Assembly: GCA_017515125.1 (NCBI GenBank)
Contig: JAFWHP010000016.1
Location: 1 to 11,584 of the forward strand
Direction: 5' to 3'
Source of the DNA: Candidatus Saccharimonadota bacterium
Lineage (GTDB): Bacteria > Patescibacteriota > Saccharimonadia > Saccharimonadales > Saccharimonadaceae
DNA length: 11,584 nt
The number at the start of each line of letters is the position of its first letter. Position 1 is the stretch's first letter. The notes under the pieces were generated by a model. It did not search any database. It worked only from the letters and a program-made list of their open reading frames with translations, and had not been told where the DNA came from. Made by a program: the position numbers and the translations under genes. Positions 1 through 6,152 of this stretch are shown piece by piece.

Positions 1-1
1 T

Positions 2-751
2 ATACGTAAAATCATCCATCAATACCAACCAACACCGTTGGACATAGAAAGCATACCAGAAACAGAAAAATCAAAGATAACTGTTATTGCTATGGATACT
101 ACTTACTTTGGCAGAAATAGTGGTGTAGTAGTAGCCATAAACGCCCATAATGGTGATTTACTGTACTTTAAGGAGATATTTCGCAGCGAAACTAATAAAG
201 ATTATGAACTATGCATAGAAACGCTCCTAAAAGCCAATATAAAGCCTAAAGCCTGCGTAATAGATGGTAGACAAGGTGTTAGGCATATACTAGAGAATCA
301 CGGCATAGTAGTACAGCTATGTCAATTCCACTTAAAATTAATGGTAAAGAAATATCTCACCAATAATCCAGTACTAGATCCAAATAAAGAGTTGAAGCTA
401 ATTGTGGATAGCGTATGTAATAGACATATAGAAATGGATGAACAAAAATTCCTGCATATGATTGTAAACTGGCATGGACGATATAGATTCTGGTTAAATG
501 AGAAGACTATAGATCCACTAACCGGAGATAGAGAATGGACGCACCAAGATACCAGGAAAGCGTTTAATGTTATAAAGAACCATCTAGATATCATTTATAC
601 TTATGAACATTATCCAGAACTAAATATCCCTAATACATCAAACAGAATTGAAGGTAAATTCGGCGTAGCAAAGGATAAGCTTAGAATACATCATGGCTAT
701 ACAAAAGACCTAAAAATTAAAATCCTTTTTAGTTTGTTATCTGGAGAATAA
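2..751 (+). CDS. IS256-like transposase, C-terminal part (5' end cut by window edge)
   Basis: The frame is open to the left edge, so the start lies outside; the TTG at 38 is only the first possible start codon in view. The part seen is a DDE (RNase H-like) transposase catalytic domain that would cut and rejoin the ends of its own insertion sequence. Likely catalytic acids are Asp at 95-97 (context AMDTTYFG), Asp at 263-265 (VIDGRQG) and Glu at 650-652 (NRIEGKFG). A CxxH pair (CQFH) between the second Asp and the Glu is the C/DxxH signature of the IS256/MULE-like group. The motif set resembles IS256 variants with an N-terminal zinc ribbon and HTH; those domains would lie upstream. No frameshift or internal stop is visible. 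The sequence after the stop (GGGGTGTAAAACAA, from 752) could be the element's terminal inverted repeat, but the other end is not in view. Family level is fairly sure, the subgroup less so. Confidence 0.85.
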   Translation: MRKIIHQYQPTPLDIESIPETEKSKITVIAMDTTYFGRNSGVVVAINAHNGDLLYFKEIFRSETNKDYELCIETLLKANIKPKACVIDGRQGVRHILENHGIVVQLCQFHLKLMVKKYLTNNPVLDPNKELKLIVDSVCNRHIEMDEQKFLHMIVNWHGRYRFWLNEKTIDPLTGDREWTHQDTRKAFNVIKNHLDIIYTYEHYPELNIPNTSNRIEGKFGVAKDKLRIHHGYTKDLKIKILFSLLSGE

Positions 752-813
752 GGGGTGTAAAACAATCTATTTTTGTTATTAAGCCACTAATTGCGGAGTC
801 ATGGTTTTGTAAT

Positions 814-963
814 AAAAATGGCACCGCTGGTGCAACTACCAAATACATCCATCAGCAGTGAATGCTAACAAAGTATCGGTATCCAACGATGCCATTTTTT
901 ACTTCGTTAGTATTCAGCAGATAAAAATATCTCTGCTATTGATAAATGTATTTGATAGTTGCA
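814..963. repeat. Long imperfect inverted repeat between the IS and gatC
   Basis: A 45-base left arm (831-875, starting TGCAACTACCAAATACAT) is the near reverse complement of a right arm (900-963, ending TAGTTGCA). Mismatches are scattered, and the right arm holds extra bases that form their own hairpin (AGCAGATA with TATCTCTGCT, 917-938). A second inverted repeat (AAAAATGGCA at 814-823, TGCCATTTTT at 890-899) and a small hairpin (GCACC-GCT-GGTGC, 821-833) overlap it. The two main pairings interleave, so both cannot form as simple hairpins at once. It could be a decayed miniature transposable element, or a structured remnant beside the IS. No coding potential was seen here. Confidence 0.6.
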
Positions 964-1009
964 TTTTAATTATAGCATAGTTTTATTTTATGTGAAAGCA
1001 TCAAATGCG

Positions 1010-1018
1010 TGGTATAAT
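1010..1018 (+). promoter_or_regulatory. Extended -10 promoter of the gat operon
   Basis: TGGTATAAT is a perfect extended -10 (TG-N-TATAAT). No good -35 lies 16-18 bases upstream, as is common for extended -10 promoters. Only six bases separate it from the gatC ATG, so transcription should start at or within a base of the start codon. Confidence 0.75.
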
Positions 1019-1024
1019 AGAGGA

Positions 1025-1312
1025 ATGGAGATAAAACGCGAGGAAATTTTACATTTGGCGGAGTTGTCGAATTTTTCGCTAAGCGAGCAAGAGGTGGAAT
1101 CGCTTGGAAAGGATTTGCAAGGTATTTTGTCGTACATCTCGCAGCTAGATGAATTGGATACGTCGGGGGTCGAGCCGACATATCAGGTTTTTGAGATGGA
1201 GAATGTGTGGCGAGCCGATAAGGTGTTGCCGCAGGAAGCAGCGAGGGAAGAGCTGTTAGCACTATCCAAAGAAACTGAAGATAATCAAATAAAGGTGCCA
1301 AAAGTATTATGA
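1025..1312 (+). CDS. gatC: Asp-tRNA(Asn)/Glu-tRNA(Gln) amidotransferase subunit C
   Basis: GatC is the small linker subunit that wraps round GatA and GatB and stabilises the cytoplasmic GatCAB complex, which converts Glu-tRNA(Gln) and/or Asp-tRNA(Asn) to the amide forms. The 95-residue product has the usual family length. It shows the typical layout: an N-terminal helical pair (REEILHLAELSNFSLSEQEV), an ISQLDELDTSGVEPT turn, then a segment like NVWRADKVLP. The ATG at 1025 is chosen because it begins the conserved region. An upstream in-frame TTG at 959 would add unrelated residues and lies upstream of the -10 box. The ATG is about seven bases after the -10, so the message is probably leaderless; AGAGG sits too close to act as a normal ribosome binding site. 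Its stop overlaps the gatA start (ATGA). Confidence 0.93.
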   Translation: MEIKREEILHLAELSNFSLSEQEVESLGKDLQGILSYISQLDELDTSGVEPTYQVFEMENVWRADKVLPQEAAREELLALSKETEDNQIKVPKVL

Positions 1313-2715
1313 AAACTGCAAATAAAACAGTAACAGCTGAAAGACTTGTAAGGGATGCTTTAAAAAAGGCAGAATTTTTTAAAGATTATAATATATTTAC
1401 ATTTCTAAACGAGGAAGGGGCTTTGAAGCGAGCGCGAGAGATTGATGCGCGCATTGCGAAAGGAGAAAATGTAGGGCGGTTGGCAGGCGTGCCATACGCT
1501 TTGAAAGATAATTTCTTGTCGCCAGCGGGAGACACTACAGCGGCAGCGCACATTTTAGAAGGTTTTTCGTCGCCAGTGACGGCGACCGCTGTTAGGAAAT
1601 TAGAATCCGAGGGGGCAATTATGATTGGGCGAGTCAATATGGACGCATTTGCGCATGGCTCGTCGACCGAAAATTCTTATTTTGGACCAACCTTGAATGC
1701 ATATGATAAAGAAAGAGTAGCTGGGGGCTCATCTGGAGGTTCGGCAGTAGCGGTAGCACTTGATATTGTTGAATTTGCGACTGGAACCGATACTGGCGGG
1801 TCAATTCGCCAACCAGCCTCGTTTAACGGAGTATATGGGTTTAAGCCAACTTATGGATGCATCTCGAGGTATGGGGTAGTCGCTATGGCTTCGTCGCTCG
1901 ATTGCGTTGGATTTTTCACTAAAAGCCCCGAAGATATGGATCTACTTATGTCAATCACCGCTGGGCAGGATGTGAATGACTTGACAACTTTGCCTGATTA
2001 TTACGATTCGGCGGCGGCCACTGATGCTCCCACTAGAATCGGAGTGATTAAGGATTTCGACAATGAGTCAGTAGATAAGGAGATTCGGGAAGCGCTCAAA
2101 AATAAGTGTGAATTATTGAAGGCGAAGGGATATGAGATTGTAGAGCTTGAGATGCCGTCGCTAAAGTATGCTTTGCCGGCGTATTATATTATACAGCCAG
2201 CAGAGGTGGCTTCGAATTTGTCAAGATATGACGGGATTCGGTATGGTTTTCGTTCAGAAAAATCGGAGCATTTGGACGATTTGTACCGGAATACTAGAAA
2301 CGAAGGGTTTATGCCGGAAAATAAACGGCGGATTATGATTGGGAACTTCGTGTTGTCGTCTGGATTCTATGATGCGTATTTCTTGAAGGCGGCGAAAGCA
2401 CGAACCTTGATTTGCAAAGAATACGATAAGGCGTTTTCGAAGGTTGACTATATCTTAATGCCGGTGGCGCCAAATCCAGCGTTCAAACTGGGAGAAAAAG
2501 TAAACGACCCAGTGTCAATGTATCTAGAGGACGTAATGAGCGTATCCTTAAATCTCGCAGGAGTACCAGGGTTAGCTATTCCGGCGGGGAAGACTGCCTC
2601 TGGACTCCCTATAGGACTACAATTGGTGGGGCCAAGGAGGAGCGATAAGAATCTAATCGCCTTTTCGAAGGAATTGGAGATAGATGACGCGATAGAGGAG
2701 GAAGAAAATGTATAA
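1309..2715 (+). CDS. gatA: Asp-tRNA(Asn)/Glu-tRNA(Gln) amidotransferase subunit A
   Basis: GatA is the glutaminase subunit: it hydrolyses glutamine and channels ammonia to GatB. The 468-residue protein is an amidase-signature enzyme. The Ser-cisSer-Lys triad is visible as Lys66 (VPYALKDNF), cis-Ser141 (AGGSSGGS) and nucleophile Ser165 (TDTGGSIRQPA). The spacings of 75 and 24 residues match those I recall for Staphylococcus aureus GatA. The N-terminus is somewhat short against the usual length of about 485, but all catalytic motifs are present. The start codon overlaps the gatC stop as ATGA, showing translational coupling. The first 30 or so codons are more A/T-rich than the rest. The C-terminus ends in an acidic tail (EIDDAIEEEENV). 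No terminator is seen before the next gene, so it is probably co-transcribed with the downstream genes through gatB. Confidence 0.96.
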   Translation: MKTANKTVTAERLVRDALKKAEFFKDYNIFTFLNEEGALKRAREIDARIAKGENVGRLAGVPYALKDNFLSPAGDTTAAAHILEGFSSPVTATAVRKLESEGAIMIGRVNMDAFAHGSSTENSYFGPTLNAYDKERVAGGSSGGSAVAVALDIVEFATGTDTGGSIRQPASFNGVYGFKPTYGCISRYGVVAMASSLDCVGFFTKSPEDMDLLMSITAGQDVNDLTTLPDYYDSAAATDAPTRIGVIKDFDNESVDKEIREALKNKCELLKAKGYEIVELEMPSLKYALPAYYIIQPAEVASNLSRYDGIRYGFRSEKSEHLDDLYRNTRNEGFMPENKRRIMIGNFVLSSGFYDAYFLKAAKARTLICKEYDKAFSKVDYILMPVAPNPAFKLGEKVNDPVSMYLEDVMSVSLNLAGVPGLAIPAGKTASGLPIGLQLVGPRRSDKNLIAFSKELEIDDAIEEEENV

Positions 2716-2772
2716 TAACTTTATTATATCATATCTTCTTCGGTTTGTCAATGCGCGTGGAGGTATCTGCTA

Positions 2773-3192
2773 ATGGACGGAGGGGTAGTGACTTTTATTC
2801 TAGCGATACTAATTGTAGCAGTATTAGTTTTTGTTGCAATTATGCTGACAGGGAAGCGGGGACACCATTTCAATGTCGAGGCATACCAATCGCGATTTTT
2901 ATCGATCGAGAATAAACTTCAAAAAGATAATCCAGCAACTTTTGCGTTAACCATTATCAATTGTGATAAGCTGCTAGATAAAGCAATGATTGAGATGGGG
3001 ATTCCCGGAAAAACAATGGGCGATAGACTAAAAAGGGGAGGAGGGCGGTTTTCGGACATTAATGGGGTTTGGCGGGCGCATAAGCTACGGAATGTGATTG
3101 CCCATGAATCTGATGCGGAGATTAGCTACAAGCAAGCACAAAATGCGGTGGTAATATACAAACAAGCGCTTCGGGATCTAGGAGCGATTTAG
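2773..3192 (+). CDS. Membrane-anchored HEPN-like protein inside the gat operon
   Basis: This 139-residue protein has one N-terminal hydrophobic segment (about residues 5-26) followed by a basic stretch (GKRGHH), so the rest is probably cytoplasmic. Residues 34-139 look mainly helical. They contain RNVIAHE (Arg106, His111), an Rx4H arrangement like the Rx4-6H motif of HEPN domains, many of which are RNases. I associate membrane-anchored proteins ending in a similar RNxIAHE...ALRDLG block with CPR genomes, but recall no assigned function. It starts at ATG 2773 behind GGAGG (2759-2763, nine-base spacing). It lies 57 bases after gatA and ends 11 bases before gatB, with that gene's ribosome binding site starting in its stop codon. 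It is therefore an operon member. Whether it acts on RNA or on GatCAB is unknown; RNase activity is inference from one motif. Confidence 0.85.
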   Translation: MDGGVVTFILAILIVAVLVFVAIMLTGKRGHHFNVEAYQSRFLSIENKLQKDNPATFALTIINCDKLLDKAMIEMGIPGKTMGDRLKRGGGRFSDINGVWRAHKLRNVIAHESDAEISYKQAQNAVVIYKQALRDLGAI

Positions 3193-3203
3193 GAGAGGAG
3201 TTT

Positions 3204-4628
3204 ATGGGAAAATATATTGCAACAATTGGGATCGAATGTCATGTACAGCTTTGTACGAAGACGAAGTTGTTTTCGGAGGTAGATAATGATGCGCGGAGTA
3301 AGGAGCCGAATTCGTGCGTGTCGCCGGTGGACTATGCGTTGCCGGGAATGTTGCCGAGATTGAATGGCGAAGCGGTCAGGCTCGCTATTTTGGCGGGGCG
3401 AGCAATGAACTGCGAGATTAACGCCTGTTCGCGATTTGACCGGAAGCATTATTTCTACCCGGATTCGCCGAAGGGATACCAGATTACGCAGTTTTATCAT
3501 CAGATTATCGGAGCGGGCTACGTGGAGTTGCCGTCAGGGACGCGGATTCGGATTGAGCATGCGCATCTTGAGGGGGATGCGGGAAAGCTGACTCATTTTG
3601 GTGCATATTCTTTAGTGGATTTGAATCGAGTTGATACACCTTTGATTGAAATTGTGTCGATGCCGGATATTCATTCGGCAAAGGAGGCGCATGATTATTG
3701 CAAGGAGCTTTGGCGGCTGATGTGCTACGCTGGAGTAACTTATGGAGATTTATATAATGGGAATATGCGGTTTGACGTCAATACTTCTCTAGCCCCAGAA
3801 GGAGCTTCAGAGCTTGGGACTAGGACTGAAGTAAAAAATCTAAACTCGTTTAGGAGCGTGGAACGGGCGGTAGAGTATGAGATTAAGAGACAGACGAAGG
3901 TACTGGAAGCCGGCGAGAAGGTTATCCAGCAGACTTTGGGTTGGTCGGATGCGACGGGCAAGACAACGCCACAGCGGTCGAAAGAAGTGGCGGCGGATTA
4001 CCGCTATATGCCGGAACCGGATTTGCCGCCACTTAATTTGTCCTCTGAGTATATTGAAGCTGAGTCGGCAAAGTTGCCATTGATGCCGAAGGATTATCGC
4101 GAGAAATTCGGAGAGATTATTGCGGGCGATACATTGGAGATTTTATTAGATTATCCGAGCTTGATGGAGAAACTTGCTGAAGTAGCTCTTCTCGGACACG
4201 GAGTCGCGCCTCTTCTCGCCAATCTATTCGCATCAGTACTATTGGCGGAGGAGAAGTCGGCGGAATATTTGAATGATTTACCGTCGGCCGAGGATTTGGC
4301 GGCGCTCGCCGAGATGAATGAGAAGAAGGAATTGTCATCAACGGCGACAAAGGAGGTGTTCCTACGCTTATTCGATCCACAGATGAGGGAGAGAGGAACT
4401 AAGCAGATTGCGAAGGAATTGGGGCTAATTCAGGAAAATGACCTCGGGGCGTTAGAGGTAATTGTAGATGCCGTGCTTGCCAAGCCGGAAACGGCGAAGG
4501 CGCAAGAGGATTTCCGAGCGGGGTCGGAGAAAGTATTAGGGTTCTTGGTTGGGCAGGTGATGAAAGAGTCGCGAGGCAAGGCGAACCCATCAGCAGTGCA
4601 AGAGATTTTGAGAAAGAAGTTAAGCTAG
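3204..4628 (+). CDS. gatB: Asp-tRNA(Asn)/Glu-tRNA(Gln) amidotransferase subunit B
   Basis: GatB binds the mischarged tRNA, activates its side-chain carboxylate with ATP and transfers ammonia from GatA. The 474-residue protein matches family length. Seen in order: IGIECHVQL (residues 8-16, usually LEIHVQL), PGMLPRLNGEAV (48-59), FDRKHYFYPDSPKGYQITQ (78-96), HLEGDAGKL (121-129), RTEVKNLNSFR, YRYMPEPDLPP, and a C-terminal YqeY-like tRNA-binding domain (about 330-474) ending in GKANPSAVQEILRKKL. In HLEGDAGK the second Glu of the usual HLEEDAGK is Gly. Translation starts at ATG 3204 behind AGGAGAGGAG, three bases upstream. It is the last gene of the gat operon; no clear terminator follows in the 145-base gap before the convergent queH. 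Confidence 0.96.
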   Translation: MGKYIATIGIECHVQLCTKTKLFSEVDNDARSKEPNSCVSPVDYALPGMLPRLNGEAVRLAILAGRAMNCEINACSRFDRKHYFYPDSPKGYQITQFYHQIIGAGYVELPSGTRIRIEHAHLEGDAGKLTHFGAYSLVDLNRVDTPLIEIVSMPDIHSAKEAHDYCKELWRLMCYAGVTYGDLYNGNMRFDVNTSLAPEGASELGTRTEVKNLNSFRSVERAVEYEIKRQTKVLEAGEKVIQQTLGWSDATGKTTPQRSKEVAADYRYMPEPDLPPLNLSSEYIEAESAKLPLMPKDYREKFGEIIAGDTLEILLDYPSLMEKLAEVALLGHGVAPLLANLFASVLLAEEKSAEYLNDLPSAEDLAALAEMNEKKELSSTATKEVFLRLFDPQMRERGTKQIAKELGLIQENDLGALEVIVDAVLAKPETAKAQEDFRAGSEKVLGFLVGQVMKESRGKANPSAVQEILRKKLS

Positions 4629-4658
4629 AAGCGCTACCGTAGTATCTAGGTCTTGTTT

Positions 4659-4730
4659 TCGGCTGCCGCTTTAATGGGTTGGTTGTTCTATTTTGGTGGA
4701 TCGGCTGTTATAGTTTTAATGGATTGATTG
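4659..4730. repeat. Imperfect tandem-like direct repeat in the gatB-queH gap
   Basis: Two related stretches, 4659-4685 and 4701-4730, share TCGGCTG followed by TTTAATGG(G/A)TTG(G/A)TTG, with a few extra bases in the second. They lie between the converging ends of gatB and queH. No terminator or small gene is apparent in this gap. This may be chance or a decayed repeat. Confidence 0.3.
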
Positions 4731-4773
4731 GAGCAGATGCGAAAAATCGGAGTGGGGTCGGGTTTTCGCTAGA

Positions 4774-5370
4774 CTAGACGGTCTTTGTCTCCCTAGTGGC
4801 ATCCTCTAGAGTTTCGTTTCTTTTGAGGTCGCGGGCGATTTGCTTCTGATAACGCTCCTCTTCGGAGAAGATGCAGCCACAGTACTTTTGCATATAAAGG
4901 CCAAGGGCGCGGGCTTTATTCTGCCCCTCACGGAAGCCGACGCGAAAATCGCGATAGAGGAATTTAACGCCAGAGAGGGCGGCGAGGTCTTCGCAGACAG
5001 ATTTTAGCTCATCATGCTTTTGATAGGGGGAAACGAGGAGAGTCGTAGTGAAGGTGTCGTAGCCATTCTTGGCGGCGTAGCGGACAACTTCGGTAAGGCG
5101 CTTTTTGTAGCAATAATTAACGCAACGGTTTTCGAGGTCACTGATGACGTTTCTACAATGCTCGTCGAGGCCATATTCTTCTTTGATAATTAGTTTCGCC
5201 TTTACTTGGTCGGCATAGGATTTAAGACAGTCGCGACGAGTTTTATACTCGATATAAGGATGAATGTTGGGGTTATACCAAAAAAGAGTCGGCTCGATAC
5301 TATCGGCGCGCAGGGAATCAATACAGAAAACGCTACAAGGAGCGCAGCAGGTGTGCATTAATAACTTCAT
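4774..5370 (-). CDS. queH: Epoxyqueuosine reductase QueH (DUF208)
   Basis: QueH reduces epoxyqueuosine to queuosine at the wobble position of tRNAs with GUN anticodons, the last step of queuosine synthesis; it replaces the cobalamin-dependent QueG. The 198-residue protein shows the family motifs: MHTCCAPCS (Cys8, Cys9, Cys12), NRCVNYCYKKRL (Cys83, Cys87), TTTLLVSPYQKHDEL, YRDFRVGFREG, and LYMQKYCGCIFSEEER (Cys164, Cys166). These conserved cysteines include the Fe-S cluster ligands. The ATG at 5370 starts directly before the KLLMHTCCAPC motif, so no earlier start is needed. It lies seven bases after an extended -10 box with no ribosome binding site between, so the mRNA is probably leaderless. 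The gene converges on gatB and diverges from the 5522 gene. No other queuosine gene is in the window. Confidence 0.94.
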   Translation of the reverse strand: MKLLMHTCCAPCSVFCIDSLRADSIEPTLFWYNPNIHPYIEYKTRRDCLKSYADQVKAKLIIKEEYGLDEHCRNVISDLENRCVNYCYKKRLTEVVRYAAKNGYDTFTTTLLVSPYQKHDELKSVCEDLAALSGVKFLYRDFRVGFREGQNKARALGLYMQKYCGCIFSEEERYQKQIARDLKRNETLEDATRETKTV

Positions 5371-5377
5371 TGGAGTA

Positions 5378-5386
5378 ATTATAACA
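5378..5386 (-). promoter_or_regulatory. Extended -10 promoter of queH
   Basis: Read on the minus strand this is TGTTATAAT, an extended -10 box. Seven bases (TACTCCA) separate it from the queH ATG, which places the expected transcription start on or within two bases of the start codon. No convincing -35 is seen. Confidence 0.7.
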
Positions 5387-5486
5387 TATATTTTTATTGC
5401 GTGGGATAGGCACCATATAGTAAAACTCTATCGTTTTTTAATAAAATGGTTTCCTGGATAAAAATATAGGATTTTAATGTAATAAT

Positions 5487-5495
5487 TGTTATAAT
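5487..5495 (+). promoter_or_regulatory. Extended -10 promoter of the 5522 gene
   Basis: TGTTATAAT, the same extended -10 as queH uses on the other strand. Transcription would start near 5502, giving a leader of about 20 bases that carries the AAAGGAGG ribosome binding site. No good -35 is seen. Confidence 0.7.
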
Positions 5496-5521
5496 GAAAT
5501 TAGATTAACAAAAGGAGGCTT

Positions 5522-6001
5522 ATGGCTAAAAGTAAAAATAACAACGGACTCTATATCGGAATCGGCATAGCAGTAGTCGTGGTGGTCGCGATTATAGTCG
5601 CAGTCGTAATGATAAATAAAAATAAAGGCGAAAAAACGAGCAATGGGGGCAACAGCGCTCAAGAAAGTGCAGCCGTAGAATATAAATCGGTAGATGAATC
5701 AATTGCGTTTGGGGATTATGAAGGTATGCAAACTCTCTCGAAAGCGATTCAGAATGGCGAGAAAGTTGGCAAAATTGTAAAGATAGAAGGGTTAGTGTCA
5801 CATCCTATGTCGACCTATTCCGTAGTGCAAGAGAACACTGACGGCACGCAGAAGATTGGTACGCAATTTGTGATTTCTGGCGCGGAGGAGGCGGATTACC
5901 CTAAGGATGGCGATCGTATCACTATTACTGGCGAAGTGGTCGAGCAAAGTCCAATGTATTTCGTGATTCGGACCACAAAGAATAATATAGAGAAAAAATA
6001 A
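5522..6001 (+). CDS. Single-pass membrane protein with probable exported OB-like domain
   Basis: The 159-residue product has a short basic N-terminus (MAKSKNNN), one strongly hydrophobic helix (about residues 10-31, rich in Val and Ile), a Lys-rich stop, and a low-complexity linker rich in Ser, Asn and Gly (about 36-52). The rest is a domain of about 100 residues. Its likely beta-strands (GKIVKIEGLVS, TQFVISG, DRITITGEVVEQSPMYFVI) suggest a small OB-fold-like barrel, similar to exported nucleic-acid- or ligand-binding OB domains; this is inference from pattern only. The basic stretch after the helix leaves topology uncertain, but an exported C-terminal domain seems likeliest. ATG 5522 follows AAAGGAGG by three bases. 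The gene has its own promoter and terminator. I do not recognise a specific family. Confidence 0.85.
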   Translation: MAKSKNNNGLYIGIGIAVVVVVAIIVAVVMINKNKGEKTSNGGNSAQESAAVEYKSVDESIAFGDYEGMQTLSKAIQNGEKVGKIVKIEGLVSHPMSTYSVVQENTDGTQKIGTQFVISGAEEADYPKDGDRITITGEVVEQSPMYFVIRTTKNNIEKK

Positions 6002-6009
6002 TCCGTCCT

Positions 6010-6038
6010 AAAATGCCAGCCTACAGACTGGCATTTTT
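6010..6038 (+). terminator. Intrinsic terminator after the 5522 gene
   Basis: AAAATGCCAG pairs with CTGGCATTTT (10 bp) round the loop CCTACAGA, and one further T follows, nine bases after the stop codon. The A/T symmetry could let it work in both directions. Confidence 0.85.
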
Positions 6039-6075
6039 GATTTATGAAAATAATATGGTATTTTTAAGATAATTG

Positions 6076-6084
6076 TGATAGAAT
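6076..6084 (+). promoter_or_regulatory. Probable extended -10 promoter of fusA
   Basis: TGATAGAAT fits TG-N-TAGAAT. Transcription would start near 6091, giving a leader of about 60 bases. Close to the expected start, an A/T-only hairpin (AAAAAGA with TCTTTTT, 88-94 and 98-104 of the 6000s) runs into more T. No clear -35 is seen. Confidence 0.55.
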
Positions 6085-6152
6085 GAGAAAAAGAATGTCT
6101 TTTTTTAAGTGTGGAGCTTGAAAACGACAAGAAATAATAAATAAAGGAGCAT

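Noticed and set aside
966..1301. 111-codon minus-strand frame opposite gatC
   Set aside because: It overlaps gatC and its promoter on the other strand and shows no ribosome binding site or family resemblance.
1309..1312. Recoded TGA (glycine), as in some CPR lineages
   Set aside because: TGA ends gatC exactly at the gatA start and also ends the gene at 9798, and no real gene here contains an in-frame TGA.
4629..4773. Terminator for gatB or queH in their convergent gap
   Set aside because: AGAC/GTCT at the queH end and other short pairings are too weak and lack a T-tract, so no terminator is called.
5264..5461. 65-codon plus-strand frame overlapping the queH start
   Set aside because: Most of it is antisense to queH; the remainder is A/T-rich intergenic sequence with no ribosome binding site.
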